Shown here: piece by piece, positions 1 to 10,951 of the stretch
How positions within the stretch are numbered: position 1 is the stretch's first letter
Layout of the letters: each line of letters starts with the position of its first letter
Source of the DNA: Isoetes taiwanensis
Lineage: Eukaryota > Streptophyta > Lycopodiopsida > Isoetales > Isoetaceae
Direction: 5' to 3'
Assembly (NCBI GenBank): GCA_021234155.1
Contig: JAJEKV010000005.1
Coordinates: 2,183,294-2,247,293 of the forward strand
DNA length: 64,000 bases
Notes under the pieces: model-generated
Databases searched by the model: none
Told to the model about the DNA's origin: nothing
What the model saw: the letters and a program-made list of their open reading frames with translations, nothing else
Program-made: the position numbers and the translations under genes

Positions 1-789
1 TTCTGAAACATAATTGCCCAATAGTTTTCCTCCTCTAGTGAAGAAACTACACTTAGCAGGATTCAAACTTATACCATACAGCCGGCATCTTTCAAAAACT
101 TTTCTGAGATGATCCAAGTGATCCTTTCTTGGATTAGAAAATACTGTTAAGTCATCTATAAAGACTCTCAAAAAGTCTAAAATATCGTGAAAAACATATG
201 TCATAGCTCTCTGAAATGTGGCTGGAGCATTTGTGAGGCCAAAAGGTAATACCTTGTAAGCATAGATGCCAAAAGGTGTTCGAAAAGCTGTCATTGCTTG
301 ATGTGGTGGATAGATTTGGATCTGATTATATCCTGAGTACCCATCCAAGAAAGAATAGGCCTGATTTCCTGCAACAATATCCAATAAAGTGTCTATGAAT
401 GGTGTAGGAAAATGATCTCTTTTGGTAGCTTTATTGAGATCCCTGTAATCAATGCATACTCGGATTGAGTTATTTGGCTTTCTCACTGGGACAATAGAAC
501 TGATCCAATCTGAATTTGGCACTAGTACAATAAATCCCGCCTCTAAAAGCTTCATAACTTCAACCTTTACTTACTCCTCTATTGCTGGACTCATTCTCCG
601 TTGAGCTTGTTGGACTGGTTTTGATCCTTGTTTCAAATCAATAGTATGAACCACAACCTCCGGTAGAATGCCTTTCAATTCTTTGTAATTTCTTGCCAAA
701 ACATCCCTGAATTCTCTTAACAAAGATATCAAATCACGTTCCTCATCTTGAGCCTGAACTCTAACCAAGCAAGAAGGATGAAAACCCCA
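1..789 (-). pseudogene. Ty3/gypsy retrotransposon reverse transcriptase fragment
   Basis: Reading the minus strand from about 789 down to the window edge gives the entry region and palm of a Ty3/gypsy (Metaviridae-type) reverse transcriptase. In order I see a REF-DVLA segment, VCIDYRDLNKAT, SFLDGYSGYNQI, TAFRTPFGIYAYKVLPFGL, then VFIDDLTVFS, which is the F-x-DD form of the catalytic YxDD box, then the HLDHLRKVFERC helix. The frame is open except for one TAA at 571-573, between EE and VKVEV where Gln is expected. The enzyme would copy element RNA into DNA in cytoplasmic particles. RNase H and integrase would lie beyond the left edge. Gag and protease are not found to the right, so the copy is internally deleted or truncated. 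The family call is firm, but the element is dead. Confidence 0.93.
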
Positions 790-1058
790 CTAATACAAGC
801 TCAATCTATCAGATCAAGGCAATGCACAAGACAAAGAACCATCATCTCCATAGCTAGATCAAGAAAATAATCTCCCTCAATACACCGTCTCTCTGTTCTT
901 CTCCCTCTGCTCAGATAATACAGTGGTGATAATAATGGCTCCATAATGCATACGTGCAAATATCCTGCACGCGTGCATGCGCGTATATCACTCTATATAC
1001 GGTATATGATGAGTGTGGTGAGTGGTGACAAGTGTGATGAGTGGTGACAACCCCAACA
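790..1058 (-). repeat. possible LTR of the adjacent gypsy element
   Basis: On the minus strand the segment opens with TGTTGGGGTTGTCACC, a typical TG-starting LTR head. It has a TATA-like stretch (GTATATAGAG) and runs directly into the pol fragment. The direct contact of LTR and pol would mean gag and protease were deleted. I cannot see a second LTR, a primer binding site or a clear CA end, so this is a weak call. Confidence 0.3.
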
Positions 1059-1860
1059 AAGTCCATGGTTTTTGATCGAGAAACTTTCTAAGAATTTTTT
1101 TATATATCAAAAATTCTTGATTTTTACTACCCCTTTTTGTTCAAGAACATCCTCTTTCTACTAATATTTCCCGTAGGATACATACACCCTTGTTCAACAA
1201 TTCCTTGTTGCAATAAATATACCTCATTGTTTTCCAGTTCCGCGGTTCCTCAATGGGGGATTTTTTGGGACTTTTGAACACTTGTTGTGTAAGTAATAAC
1301 GATTATTTTGATACTCCTGGGCCACATGGGATTATTACTTGAATATTTTGCATCGCTATTCTGCAGAGGCTAAAAAGAGATGCCTTTGTTTTTACCTCCA
1401 ACATGTGTTGGAAGTCAAATATCAGTTTGTATGCATTGGATCATGCTAGTGCCTTCCATCTAGTGCAACTTCCAACGCCGTTGAAAGTCTACCAAAAATG
1501 ACTCATGTGCTCTTCAACTTTAGCATTACTTCATTTGGCCACCTTTTATGTAGTGTATCTTCTAACTTCCAACACGTGTTAAGAGCTTAACAATGCTAGT
1601 AACTCCCATGAGTTTAACCTCTAACACATTGGCTAGAAACTTCCATATAGAGTAACTTCCAACATACATACATATCATAGATGTAGGACCTTCTTTTTCA
1701 AACTTTCTTCTTAAGTAACTTCCAACATGTGTTGAAAGTTAAACTTTTTGTATTTTAGTGCTAGTAGACTTTATGTGTATCATGCCTTTGTCATTGTTTT
1801 CTCAATGCTCCCATGTTGTTATCTTCCTACACGTGTTGGAATTTAAACATGTTTTATATG
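1059..1860. repeat. AT-rich spacer with dispersed palindromes around CAACACGTGTTG
   Basis: There is no gene here. Between about 1390 and 1850 at least six decayed copies of a palindrome resembling CTTCCAACACGTGTTGGAAG recur every 60-120 bases (for example near 1398, 1570, 1715 and 1830), some with only one arm well kept. The centre holds the CACGTG/CATGTG hexamer. The bases between copies are not repeated. This is the first of several unrelated palindromic repeat families in the window. Confidence 0.5.
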
Positions 1861-3130
1861 TCCTTTCTATAAAATTAATGAGCAACTTCTTTCTATTCTC
1901 TTTATTTTTCCAGAATGTCTAATTCTTTTGTGTATGCAGGAATCATATTCTTTCTTGTTCTTTCCTAGCCCATATGAGATGCAAAGCTGTATTGATGTGC
2001 TTATTAAGATAGAAGGGAAAGTCCAATTGGCGTTTGGGTATAATGAATCAAGCATAGATAAGGGAAGTATAATATCTGTAAAAACATATGTTGTGCTAAC
2101 ACTCGTTTGAAAATCACGAAAAGCAATTTGGATAACCTTGCACAAGAAATATTGTCCTTAGAATTTCGAAATGATGATGAGATTCCGTCATTTGATCCTG
2201 CACGTGACATTCCAAAGACAGAAACATCTTCAAAAGATTTATATTTGAGGCCATTAAGTTACTCAATGATAGGCAGGGATCAAGTTGGTCCTATTGTAAA
2301 GGATACAATGTCAAGAAGTGCTATCGTTCGTTTTATAAACTGTTTTGTCAAAGTCCAATCAGACAATAGTAGAGGTCAACTATGGTGGAAACATTGCAAG
2401 AGAGGCTTTGTTGATGGGCAGAGAAGCTTTGGTATTCACGAAATCAGTGGCTCAAAAGACGGCAATTGAGGCTATCGTCATTATTTTTTCAGGACTAAGT
2501 TTGTTTCAGATATTTGCACCAGTTCATTCAACACATTTACATAGCCAATTGCCACAAAGGAAATCTTCAAAGTCCAAAGGGCATGAACGTCACGAAGTTT
2601 TATCATCTAACTCCGCATCCACGTCATCAAGTTCTTCTGGATCAATATCAAACAGATCCGGATATAGTATAGGACCATAAGAAGCCATTCCTTATTAAAG
2701 ATATTAGAAAGATATGAAGTTATCCAGAGTATAATGCTCATAATACTATAATTGTTAATGATGATTGCAGAAAGTTTTTTAGAAATCCAGAACACGTGGT
2801 GTTGCATCCTTATACATATTCTGAAGATGAATCAAACAAGTTTCTTATGGATATATTGTTGCCATATTTACAAGAAGCACATCCACAGATACCCAAGAAT
2901 ATTTACGTTGTAATGTAAAAGATGACATTTTTCAGAAAAGCCTGCCAGAGCAATCCAATGAAATTCAAAGATGTTTGGACCATGTCTCTGAGGTTTAAAA
3001 ACGTAGAGAAAGGGTTGGTTCAGCTCCAGGATCTGAAACAAATCCTATATTATAAAGTTTTAGTGTATGTCGTGAATAAAACCCTAAAAATTTCGACGGC
3101 CCAGATTCCACTTAAAATTTTGGACGGTCC
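1861..3130 (+). other. unrecognised overlapping open frames, probably old exons
   Basis: Two overlapping plus-strand frames run from 2107 to 2469 and from 2345 to 2680, and a third lies at 2922-3134. The first reads as a normal mixed-composition protein (…RPLSYSMIGRDQVGPIV…) and the second ends in a serine-rich tail. The switch of frame near 2345-2460 suggests an indel in what was once a single exon. I recognise no family, see no clear splice borders and found no upstream start with support. A decayed gene or transposon exon is possible. Confidence 0.25.
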
Positions 3131-4341
3131 TTGATTTTCATTACCTTTCTTTAGGGTTTTTCATGCGATTTACGGGTTCTTCAGCTATGGCAGAGCAGAT
3201 CAAGATCTGCAACACGATTTAGAGGTTCTGCAGCTATGGCGGAGCATGCCAAGGTCTGCAAAGCTCGGTATCACGAGCTTCTTGCACTTACAACTATATT
3301 TCTTAGTTCTTGGTTTATTGCATTGTGGATCCTTGGATTCTGACAGAGCTTCGAGTTTTCTGGCTATGGCAGGCATCTAGGGAAGAGGTTTTATGTGGCT
3401 GGATTTTTTTTGTTATTCCAGAGTTTCTCTTCAAATGTTGTCCGGCTATGGCGGAGTTATGCAAACATTAGGTAAGCATCTCATCTACCATATATCAGAG
3501 GCAATCATTGAACTGTGAGTAGCCTCACCACGTTTCGACATGCCTTGAAATGAATAATATGGTTCTTATGTCCAATTTGTCTCGATTCACACAAAGCGAG
3601 AACAACTCATTGGCAACAACCGGGTCGCAGCTTACGATGGGGATGAGTTGTGCAAGCATCGGCACAGTTTCAAAAAAAGGAGGCGTAAAAGGAAGGATAC
3701 TTAGATGCGCTTTTCTCACCGAATGAATTGGTCGAAGTGTCCCTTCACTCGATGCCAACCGCATCATCGAGGTCAAGGCTCGAGGCATACTTCAATCCAC
3801 CGGAAATTCTACTAGCCTTGGAGATATTCTAAGAACCGGTGGATTAGGAGAGTTGTTCCATCTGAGATATCAAGCCGTAACCTTTACTTGATCTTTGTTG
3901 TGGCTGGTGTATCTGCCATGCCATCATCATTATCCGCCCGAGGAAATATTTACTCATGGAATGCCGTTAGTTTCCCACTTCCGACATACAAGTGCACCTC
4001 GATGAATTTTGAACTTCCCCTGTCTTCCTCTCTCTGCAGACCTCATTTTCTGTGTCTACATCTTAATGGCAATCAATTATGATGTCTGCCCCAAACAGTT
4101 GGGTTGAGCAGACTAAAGATAAACATAGAGAAGAACGGGCATCTAAAGAGCAACAGCCTGCATTGAAGACTCATGAAGAAACTACAAAAAATGGTAAACA
4201 AAAGGTAGACCAGTTACAATTTTATGCACAATACTTGGTTGCAATTTAGCTGAATGTGGTAGCTTTGGCTGGCAGATGGGTCTCTTTTTACATTTTGCAT
4301 CAACATTTGTTGGAGGACTTATAGCTGCATTTATATCAGTA
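3131..4341. other. non-coding stretch with repeated GCTATGGCGGAG words
   Basis: Between 3180 and 3460 the word GCTATGGC(G/A)GAG and its neighbour CAAGRTCTGCAA recur four to five times, suggesting old short tandem duplication. A minus-strand frame at 3525-3788 (87 codons) and a short plus-strand stretch after 4080 look peptide-like but match nothing I know and have no gene structure. No RNA gene was seen. Confidence 0.35.
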
Positions 4342-4370
4342 CTAGTAATGATGCCCAGCGTTGCTGGGCA
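4342..4370 (-). mobile_element. Helitron 3' terminus (hairpin plus CTAG)
   Basis: On the minus strand the 19-base hairpin TGCCCAGCAACGCTGGGCA (4352-4370) is followed seven bases later by CTAG, with a T as the next host base. A short GC-rich hairpin just before CTRR, with insertion between A and T, is the diagnostic 3' end of plant Helitrons. The element body would extend to the right. The 5' TC end was not located and no Rep/helicase is seen, so this is a non-autonomous or truncated copy. Confidence 0.72.
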
Positions 4371-6285
4371 TAGATTGAAACCTGAAATGATGCTCTCCCC
4401 TTAATTGTTCATGGTTTTCAACTGAATTATGTTGTGTTGCAACATAAGCTCTACTCCTCATTACCATGAACATATTTTGGCAAAAGGTTGATGGATGTGC
4501 CCTTTTTATCAAGGACCTTTTATTCTCCCTTTTTCTTTTTAGAACTAATCTAAAGGCCACGTTCACACAGGCAAAACATTAAAGGATGCGCCTTTTTTAC
4601 CAAGTGCCTTTTATGCCATTTTACTTTTTTATAACTAACCTAGGCTTTCGATTCGAGAGGTCATCTTTAGCATCTAAATTAGGGTAAACGTTGGAACTGC
4701 TAAGGGATTTGTTTTTATGTTGACAATAGTTTTTATGTTGGCAACCCTTTAGTATATGAAATTAAATCATGGTTTGCTGGTGGAAATGGCATTTGACATT
4801 TCCTATATTCTATGGTCCCAAATATATGAAAATGAATCATAGAATAGGTTTTTAGGGCTTTTAGCAGCAAACCATGTATGTAGTCTTCTGTTATTTGTTT
4901 TTCTTTTCAATTGCTTGCATAATAGTCAACATGTACATATGCATATTTTTCTCTTATTTGTTTTTCTTTTCAATTGTTGGCATAGTAGTTATGGGATTAG
5001 ACTTGTGTCATTTTCTCGCTTCTTGTGATACTGCAAATATAGATGATCTTTCTTCCATAACAAAATCCCGGTCTTTCAAACCTCTTCTGTCCCCAAACCT
5101 TCTTCTTGCTTCTTCATCAAGACTAAAGCCTTCATAATCTTTTGATGATTCTTAGTTCATGGAGTAATTTTTTAGCTTGGGCTGGATTATGGTAGAGTAT
5201 GACTTTTTTGAAAGATTTAACCTGGCTTTTCTGCCCATTATTCTTAGCCACTGCATCATCATAACTTCTTGCAGCTTCTTGGGCACCGTAGCAAAGTAAC
5301 ACTCTAAATACAAATGGATATTATATGGACATTCCACATAAAACAAAACAAAAGTAGGATATTAACTCTTTCACAATTTGATCATGACTTTATATAACTA
5401 TGTGGTGTGATATTCCCAGACTATAACTTACTATGATCTATAGATGCAATTTTAGTTAGAGCCCCACTTTAACTGCAGAGGAGCCATGAGTAATCAAATA
5501 GCTGGAAGTTGGAACAGAAGAGGAGATATTCGTAGAACGAGATCACCATAAATCAGACCACTATAGCATTTTCTATTTTTGCTGCCCTCTCTTACAGAGA
5601 AATGCAAAAGACTATAAACCATTGAGCTTTTCAAATTTGAATCCCATACACAAATTTACTGATAGTTTTCAAAGTTTAACATCTTCTACAACAAATGGCT
5701 TCAACAGTTTTAAACTGGCATAGCAACCAACACTTATTGAACCAAATCTGCCCAAACTCTTTATTTGTGCTCCACACAAGGCTACTAAGGCCAAATAAGT
5801 ATTACTTTGCAAGACTCTAAAAATGCTTCTAATACTCAACACAACATGGCATTTTGAGTTCTGTAGGTTCATTGGGACGTTTTATCTAAAGAACCATTGA
5901 CGTTGCATCGTCAATCTTCAAGAAGGTAAAGGATGCCATGTGCTGCTCATAAGAATTTTAAGCTAAGGATGCCGCATGGCAAAAAGTCCTAAATCATATC
6001 ATTACTTACTTGGTTTTCACTTTGTCTATTTGATGCGCAGATTTCGCGGAGACTGGGACCTTGCCATTTTTCACCTGATTCAGTCACAGATATGCACATC
6101 AATATCCTACACTGACGTCTATATGTGCATAAGAGCATTGACAATTGACATCATATAATAGAAGGCCAAATTCAACTGTAGAATTTTGAAGAAATAGTTT
6201 TCCTTTTTACGTACATGTCTACTTGGCTATGTAGTTTATGGCTGTTAGAATAACCATGTATTTTTTGCATAGACACATATATTCA
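4371..6285. other. probable Helitron interior or decayed DNA, no gene
   Basis: AT-rich sequence with only short shadow frames. A 4874-5137 plus-strand frame is hydrophobic because of repeated CTTATTTGTTTTTC words, not because of a real membrane protein. I see no RNA gene, terminal repeat or splice structure. It lies between two minus-strand Helitron 3' ends, so it may be the body of the first. Confidence 0.35.
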
Positions 6286-6314
6286 CTAGTAACAGTGCCC
6301 AGCGTTGCTGGGCA
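6286..6314 (-). mobile_element. second Helitron 3' terminus, same family
   Basis: The minus strand shows the same 19-base hairpin TGCCCAGCAACGCTGGGCA (6296-6314), then CTGTTA and CTAG at 6286-6289, followed by T. It is nearly identical to the end at 4342, so both belong to one family. A degenerate hairpin relative (TGCCCAATGTTGCTGGAGA) sits at about 6442. The body would lie to the right, which places the PPR fragment at 7.4-8.3 kb in reach as captured cargo, although the 5' end is not identified. Confidence 0.72.
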
Positions 6315-6732
6315 TAAGGTGGAAGTTTGCAAATGTTTTGACTGCAATTGAAAAAATGTGGAAGTTTGCAAATGTTTTGACTGCAATGAGAAAAGTGTGT
6401 AGTAATCTTTCATTATAACAAAAATATCCAAAGATAGTAACATGCCCAATGTTGCTGGAGATTAGTTAGGAACATGTAATGTTATAAAAACAATGAAAAG
6501 AGAATGCAATATTAACTCTGCAGTTAAATTTTTATTGTTGATATTTTGAAAATCACGCATTGAAGAGGTTAAGTACATCATTACTGAAAGAAATTGCCTA
6601 CCTTTAGTGGGCATTCGATGTGATTGTATTTGAGAATGAATGGATCCATGTGCCTGTACATAAACAATGTGGGATTATGTTTTGGTGGACAATGAGTTAC
6701 GAAAAATGAACAGTTTTATTATATAGAAAAGG

Positions 6733-6761
6733 TGCCCAGCAACGCTAGGCACTGTTTCTAG
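6733..6761 (+). mobile_element. Helitron 3' terminus on the plus strand
   Basis: The plus strand reads TGCCCAGCAACGCTAGGCA (one hairpin mismatch), then CTGTTT and CTAG ending at 6761, followed by T. Upstream is an AT-rich tract ending TTTTATTATATAG. The same tract recurs at about 9050-9070 without a hairpin. This is the same family as the ends at 4342 and 6286 but in opposite orientation, so copies are nested or abutting. The body extends to the left. Confidence 0.7.
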
Positions 6762-7359
6762 TTACCTAGAATTTTGTTCATTGAACGTGTCCATTAAGTG
6801 TGTAAGCGCGTCCATTCAGGGGGGCTTTTGGTAGAATTATTATATGAATGTACATTAGTGTTTGTTATGTTCCTACTATAACATACGTATCTTAATGCTT
6901 TCAAATTGAACATAAGTAATATAATGTTTGATGTATGCAATGTCATTCTAAATAAGCTTCATATAGTACCATTTTATAAAACATGAACAAAAAGTGACAT
7001 TCGAATAGATGCATAAAGTTACATTTAGAACCACTTTTTGCAAAGTACCAAAGAATACTATATTCGTGTACTGTACTGCACCTCTATTTCCATCAATTCA
7101 GAGCATTTCAATGCTTCTGAGTATGATTTCGAAGGTCCTCTGTGAAGAATAAGAATCTAAGTTTTTGTTCTACATTCCAATTATGGATACAAATTTTAAA
7201 TTGAATAGCTAAGATATTATTACCATGGATTCTCCATCCAACATAGCCCTTTCCTCAAATACTATTTTTAACTCTCTAGTATGTCCAATATCAAGCCTCA
7301 AAATTCCATGTCATTTAGAAAGTGGATTAAAATGTCAATACAATTCAGTTAATTTACTC
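6762..7359. other. AT-rich spacer, nothing recognised
   Basis: There are no coding frames above background, no RNA gene and no repeat in this stretch between the plus-strand Helitron end and the PPR remnant. Confidence 0.4.
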
Positions 7360-7582
7360 GTGTAAAGCCAAGCAAAGCTCTCCAAGATGTACCATCTGGC
7401 CCAATTGCCAGATTGTTAATCAAAGAATTTGCTTCACAAAACCACCATATCCTGCCAAGGTGGTCAGTGCAAAGCCAAGCAAAGTTCTCCAAGATGTACC
7501 ATCTGGCCCAATTGCCAGATTGTTAATCAGAGATTTTGCTTCACTTGCTTCACAAAACCACCATATCCTGCCAAGGTGGGCA
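7360..7582. repeat. 107-bp tandem duplication inside the PPR E region
   Basis: Two near-identical units (7360-7466 and 7467-7582) carry the same AAGCCAAGCAAAG…CTGCCAAGG segment. The second has a small CACTTGCTT insertion. The duplication repeats the coding segment that reads GPDGTSWRTLLG on the minus strand, so it arose after the PPR sequence arrived. Confidence 0.8.
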
Positions 7583-8290
7583 ATCATGCAACTATAATGC
7601 TTCATAGAAGGTGCATTACAGTTGTATTTTGCAATGAAGGCAAATCAATAACAATCAACATCTACTAAACCAGTGTGGCTACAGGCAAACAAAATACTAC
7701 TGGCAAACAAAATACTACTGAAAAGGAAAACCTTTTGCCTATATTTCGTTAAGCATTTGGAGTACATCTTTCCTACAACATTGTTGCGCATGTACTGCAA
7801 TCATGACATTCCAAGACACTACATTCTGCTGCAGCATTTGATTAAAGAGTCGAAGTGCATGATCGAGTTGTTTCCACTTTTTATAAGCATCAATCACGTA
7901 TTCCATGAGACCACATCTTGACAATGCATGTTTTCAAAGAGCTGGTAGGCTTTCTTGAAGCATCCGTTCTCCATGTAACCCATCATGGCATTCCATAGCC
8001 AACATTCAATTTGAGCATCATTTTAAATAAGAGACATGTATCTGAAAGATGTCTCGTTGTGGTACAGCAGCCAGGGCAATCCAAAAAATCACATCCTTCT
8101 CGGGCATTTGCTTGAAAAAAATCAGAGCTTTTCCCATATTTCCCAGTTAAGTACAACATGAGGTCATTGTACTCCAAGTGCCTTGAAAGCAGTGATAGCC
8201 TCTTCCAGGCATCCTTGCTTGCAATAACCAGCAATTATGGGATTCTAGGAGCAATTATGGGATGCCCTGCTTGTATATAAATATCGATCA
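7360..8290 (-). pseudogene. pentatricopeptide-repeat (PLS-class, E-domain) protein pseudogene
   Basis: The minus strand, read from 8290 down, gives successive PPR helices: NAMMGYMENGCFKKAYQLFE, then QDVVSWN, then a 1-nt frameshift near 7925 into VIDAYKKWKQLDHALRLFNQ and NVVSWNVMIAVHAQQ. It ends with an E-motif region, HYSCM…LGR…GPDGTSWRTLLG. PPR proteins of this class bind single-stranded RNA in plastids or mitochondria and guide editing or processing. This copy has several stops upstream of NAMMGY, at least two frameshifts, and a duplicated segment in the E region that destroys the C-terminus. No DYW domain is present. It sits inside Helitron-bounded DNA, consistent with a captured gene fragment. 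The family is clear, but the gene is non-functional. Confidence 0.85.
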
Positions 8291-9340
8291 TAATATTCCC
8301 AGTGTACAACAACACATCATGATTTACCATGCTCATTTACAGTCGAAGATAAGAGAGCATATGCAAAAAGCAATGTCTCAAATGAATGAATAAAAACATA
8401 TATCAATCAAATACAGGGTTCAGAATCGTTACAATGGTCATCACTGCTATAGAGACTGTCAAAATTTGTTTTGCAGCTATCGGAATGGCCCAATAGGACT
8501 TACTTTTGCGGAGATGTCTATCTTTACCTACAGATTAAATTCCACAGAAATCCTCTGCACGAAAACCCTCTGCATAACCCAAATCCTTCAGATTAAACCC
8601 GATCTTAAGACCAAATCCAACCCGATTGATGAAAGAATTGGATATCACAACCAATTGGTCGACTCTGAACCCTCAACATATTCGTCATTACTGCCTTTTG
8701 AAGAATATAAGGTATCCATTTCCATCGCTTCCTACATTCAAATAAAGCTCTTGAGTGAAAAATGAAAGGCTAAGGAAGCTCCTGAGTGCTATGAAAGGGA
8801 AAAAATGAAAGAAGAATATGCAATAGGTCAGTTAGCCAATCAGAGAGTGAAGGCTGCCAAGATCGAATGCCGCGACCTCCCTTGGAAACTCCCGACCCTC
8901 TGCCGAAACCCTAAAGCACCACGATCTCCCTTGGAAACTCTCGACCCTCTGCCGAAACCCTAAAGCAAGGAAAAAAAAACATCTAGACCGTTTAATATAG
9001 TTGAATGATTTAAGCCGTTGGATTTAGGGCACCATTCAAAACAGACAAACAGTATAATTTTATTATATAGGAGGATGGCGGCAAAGTTTAGTGACGATTG
9101 GCATCCTTCCTGTGATAGCTATCTGTGGTGGTCTGCAAGCTTTTGTAACAAAGAAATATGGCCACATTGGGGGCAAGATCACGGTCGCGTTTAATAGCTG
9201 CTAGGTTACAGATAGGCTTCATATGGTAACCATAGATTTTACTTGCAAAGATTGATTCTGTTGCTGCAGCATTGATCCAAATCAACCAAGGGGGATGCAC
9301 TCATATATAAGGGGGATATGCCATCTGCGTGCATGGGGTT
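8291..9340. other. non-coding region with a 49-bp tandem duplication
   Basis: The plus-strand frame at 8466-8765 matches nothing I know. At 8873-8970 two 49-bp units (each containing CCCTTGGAAACTC and GCCGAAACCCTAAAGCA) are in tandem. At about 9045-9070 an ATTTTATTATATAG tract matches the sub-terminal part of the Helitron end at 6715-6730 but lacks the hairpin. No gene is seen. Confidence 0.4.
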
Positions 9341-9344
9341 ACCG

Positions 9345-9545
9345 AAAACCCCCCCGGTATACAACTATTTACTGAAAAAACCCCCTCCCATACGACCTTG
9401 TCTCTTTGCAATAATAGCAACCCCCACCGTATTTATACTTGTCTTCTCTGCATAATGTAAGCACCCCCCACCATATTTATACGTCCCTTGTGCCCGTAAT
9501 TTAAGCACCCCCTACCATACTTTCATGTCTCTTATGCCCATAATA
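9345..9545. repeat. C-rich ~44-bp tandem repeat, about four units
   Basis: Degenerate units of CCCCCACCATATTTATACGT…TGCCCGTAATTTAAGCA recur four times, each beginning with a run of five to seven C. A similar but unrelated C-run repeat occurs at 49.74 kb. There is no coding potential. Confidence 0.65.
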
Positions 9546-10951
9546 TATTCAATGCCAACTCTTCTAATGGAGGGATGCTAGGGCAATATGTTTAAAAAGA
9601 TTATTATTGCAATGTATTATATAGGTCCTCCATGCGAAGCTCCTGCAAACAATGCAAACAATAGAATTTGATATAATTGTATTCTTGATTGAATACGCCA
9701 TGTGGTATGTGGTAAGCTATCGTCCTCGACTTGTGAACGCTTGATCATGGTAAATAGTGTTTCTTAATTCCTTGCCTTGCCGTCCTTTGCATACATGCAA
9801 TAGCTTTACTTAGTACACACGACTTATTCAAATATTGTCTCGTTGCTGGAGACTGGCTGGAGAAAACCTTTCAAATGCCTTGATTTATCGAGATGAGATA
9901 CTTTGTTAGCTTCTAAAATTGTAGTATCATTCCTAGATTCACGCCGATTAAGTAGTGGTTGTAGTTGCAAATTAATCTAGAAATCTTTACGCGGTTGTTG
10001 TTGCAAATTAATCTAGAAATCTCCATCACCAATGTTTCAATGTTTAACTTATTAATTCAAAGGCTCGTTAGGATTAATGGTAGTCTAGATCAAATTACCA
10101 ACGACTACCTAGACAAATTTTCAACCAAAGGCAATGGCCTTAAAATAAAATTGCAAACTCACGACTGACCATTGGACTAACTCTAGCGATTTACTGTAGG
10201 AAAGGGATCGATTGATTCACTGTAGCAACCGAAACACTATATATCATTTCAACCGAACCCTTGTAGCAACCGAAACACTATATATCATTTCAACCGAAAC
10301 ACTATATATTGATTCACTAGCAACCGAATGGAGATCCGTCTGTTCTGGTTGCAGGATATCCATCGACTGCACCAAACCCAAGTTCTCAAAAATTGTCTCC
10401 ATTATATGCACAGTTACACTTTCAACAAAGCATCTGTTATCTGTTTCTACCTGTTTAGCAGCTTTATGTGCTCTAGCACCAAATGTAGCTCAACCTGCTA
10501 TAGCTGCAACTACATGACTTTGGAAAGGAACTATGGAAATAAAAATAGATAAAGTTCTATATTACGCAAAATTATAGCTAGATCCTGCAAGTTATGCAAT
10601 ATAGATCTCATAACTTGTTTCAAAAAAGATCCTCAACCAAAGAGTCAGTAGTAGCAGGCCTCACAGAAACGTTTCAGCAGCTCAGCAGTCTCCCTCATTA
10701 GTTTCAGCAAACTCCATCATCCAACTTGGATGTTGATTCTACAATATGACAATACCAGCAAACATTAGAAAAACATTAATGGAAAGAAACTATTAAGTCC
10801 ATCACTATTAAGGCATCAAACTGCTATTGCACTTGCTATTGCAGGGGCAGCCCAATTACCATACAAGTAAATTCGATATGAAGGTCAAGTAATCTTTTGT
10901 TTCCCTTTCTTTTCTGCATAGACAAAAACAAGGAATCAAAATCTAATAATG
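9546..10951. repeat. spacer with short tandem duplications
   Basis: GTTGCAAATTAATCTAGAAATC is duplicated at about 9961-10020. CAACCGAAACACTATATAT recurs three to four times between 10226 and 10325. Segment 10728-10796 repeats 14258-14326 in the same orientation (see its own entry). No gene or RNA is recognised. Confidence 0.5.
10728..10796. repeat. displaced copy of a transposase exon-intron junction
   Basis: ATCCAACTTGGATGTTGAT…CTACAATAT through ACATTAATGGAAAGA closely matches 14258-14326, the start of the large transposase-like exon and the end of its upstream intron. It lies just 3' of the gene on the same strand. It is either a small duplication or the edge of a second, deleted copy. Confidence 0.6.

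Noticed and set aside
1928-2110. Small secreted protein
   Set aside because: Short frame in AT-rich DNA overlapping equally long frames on the other strand, with no supporting signal.
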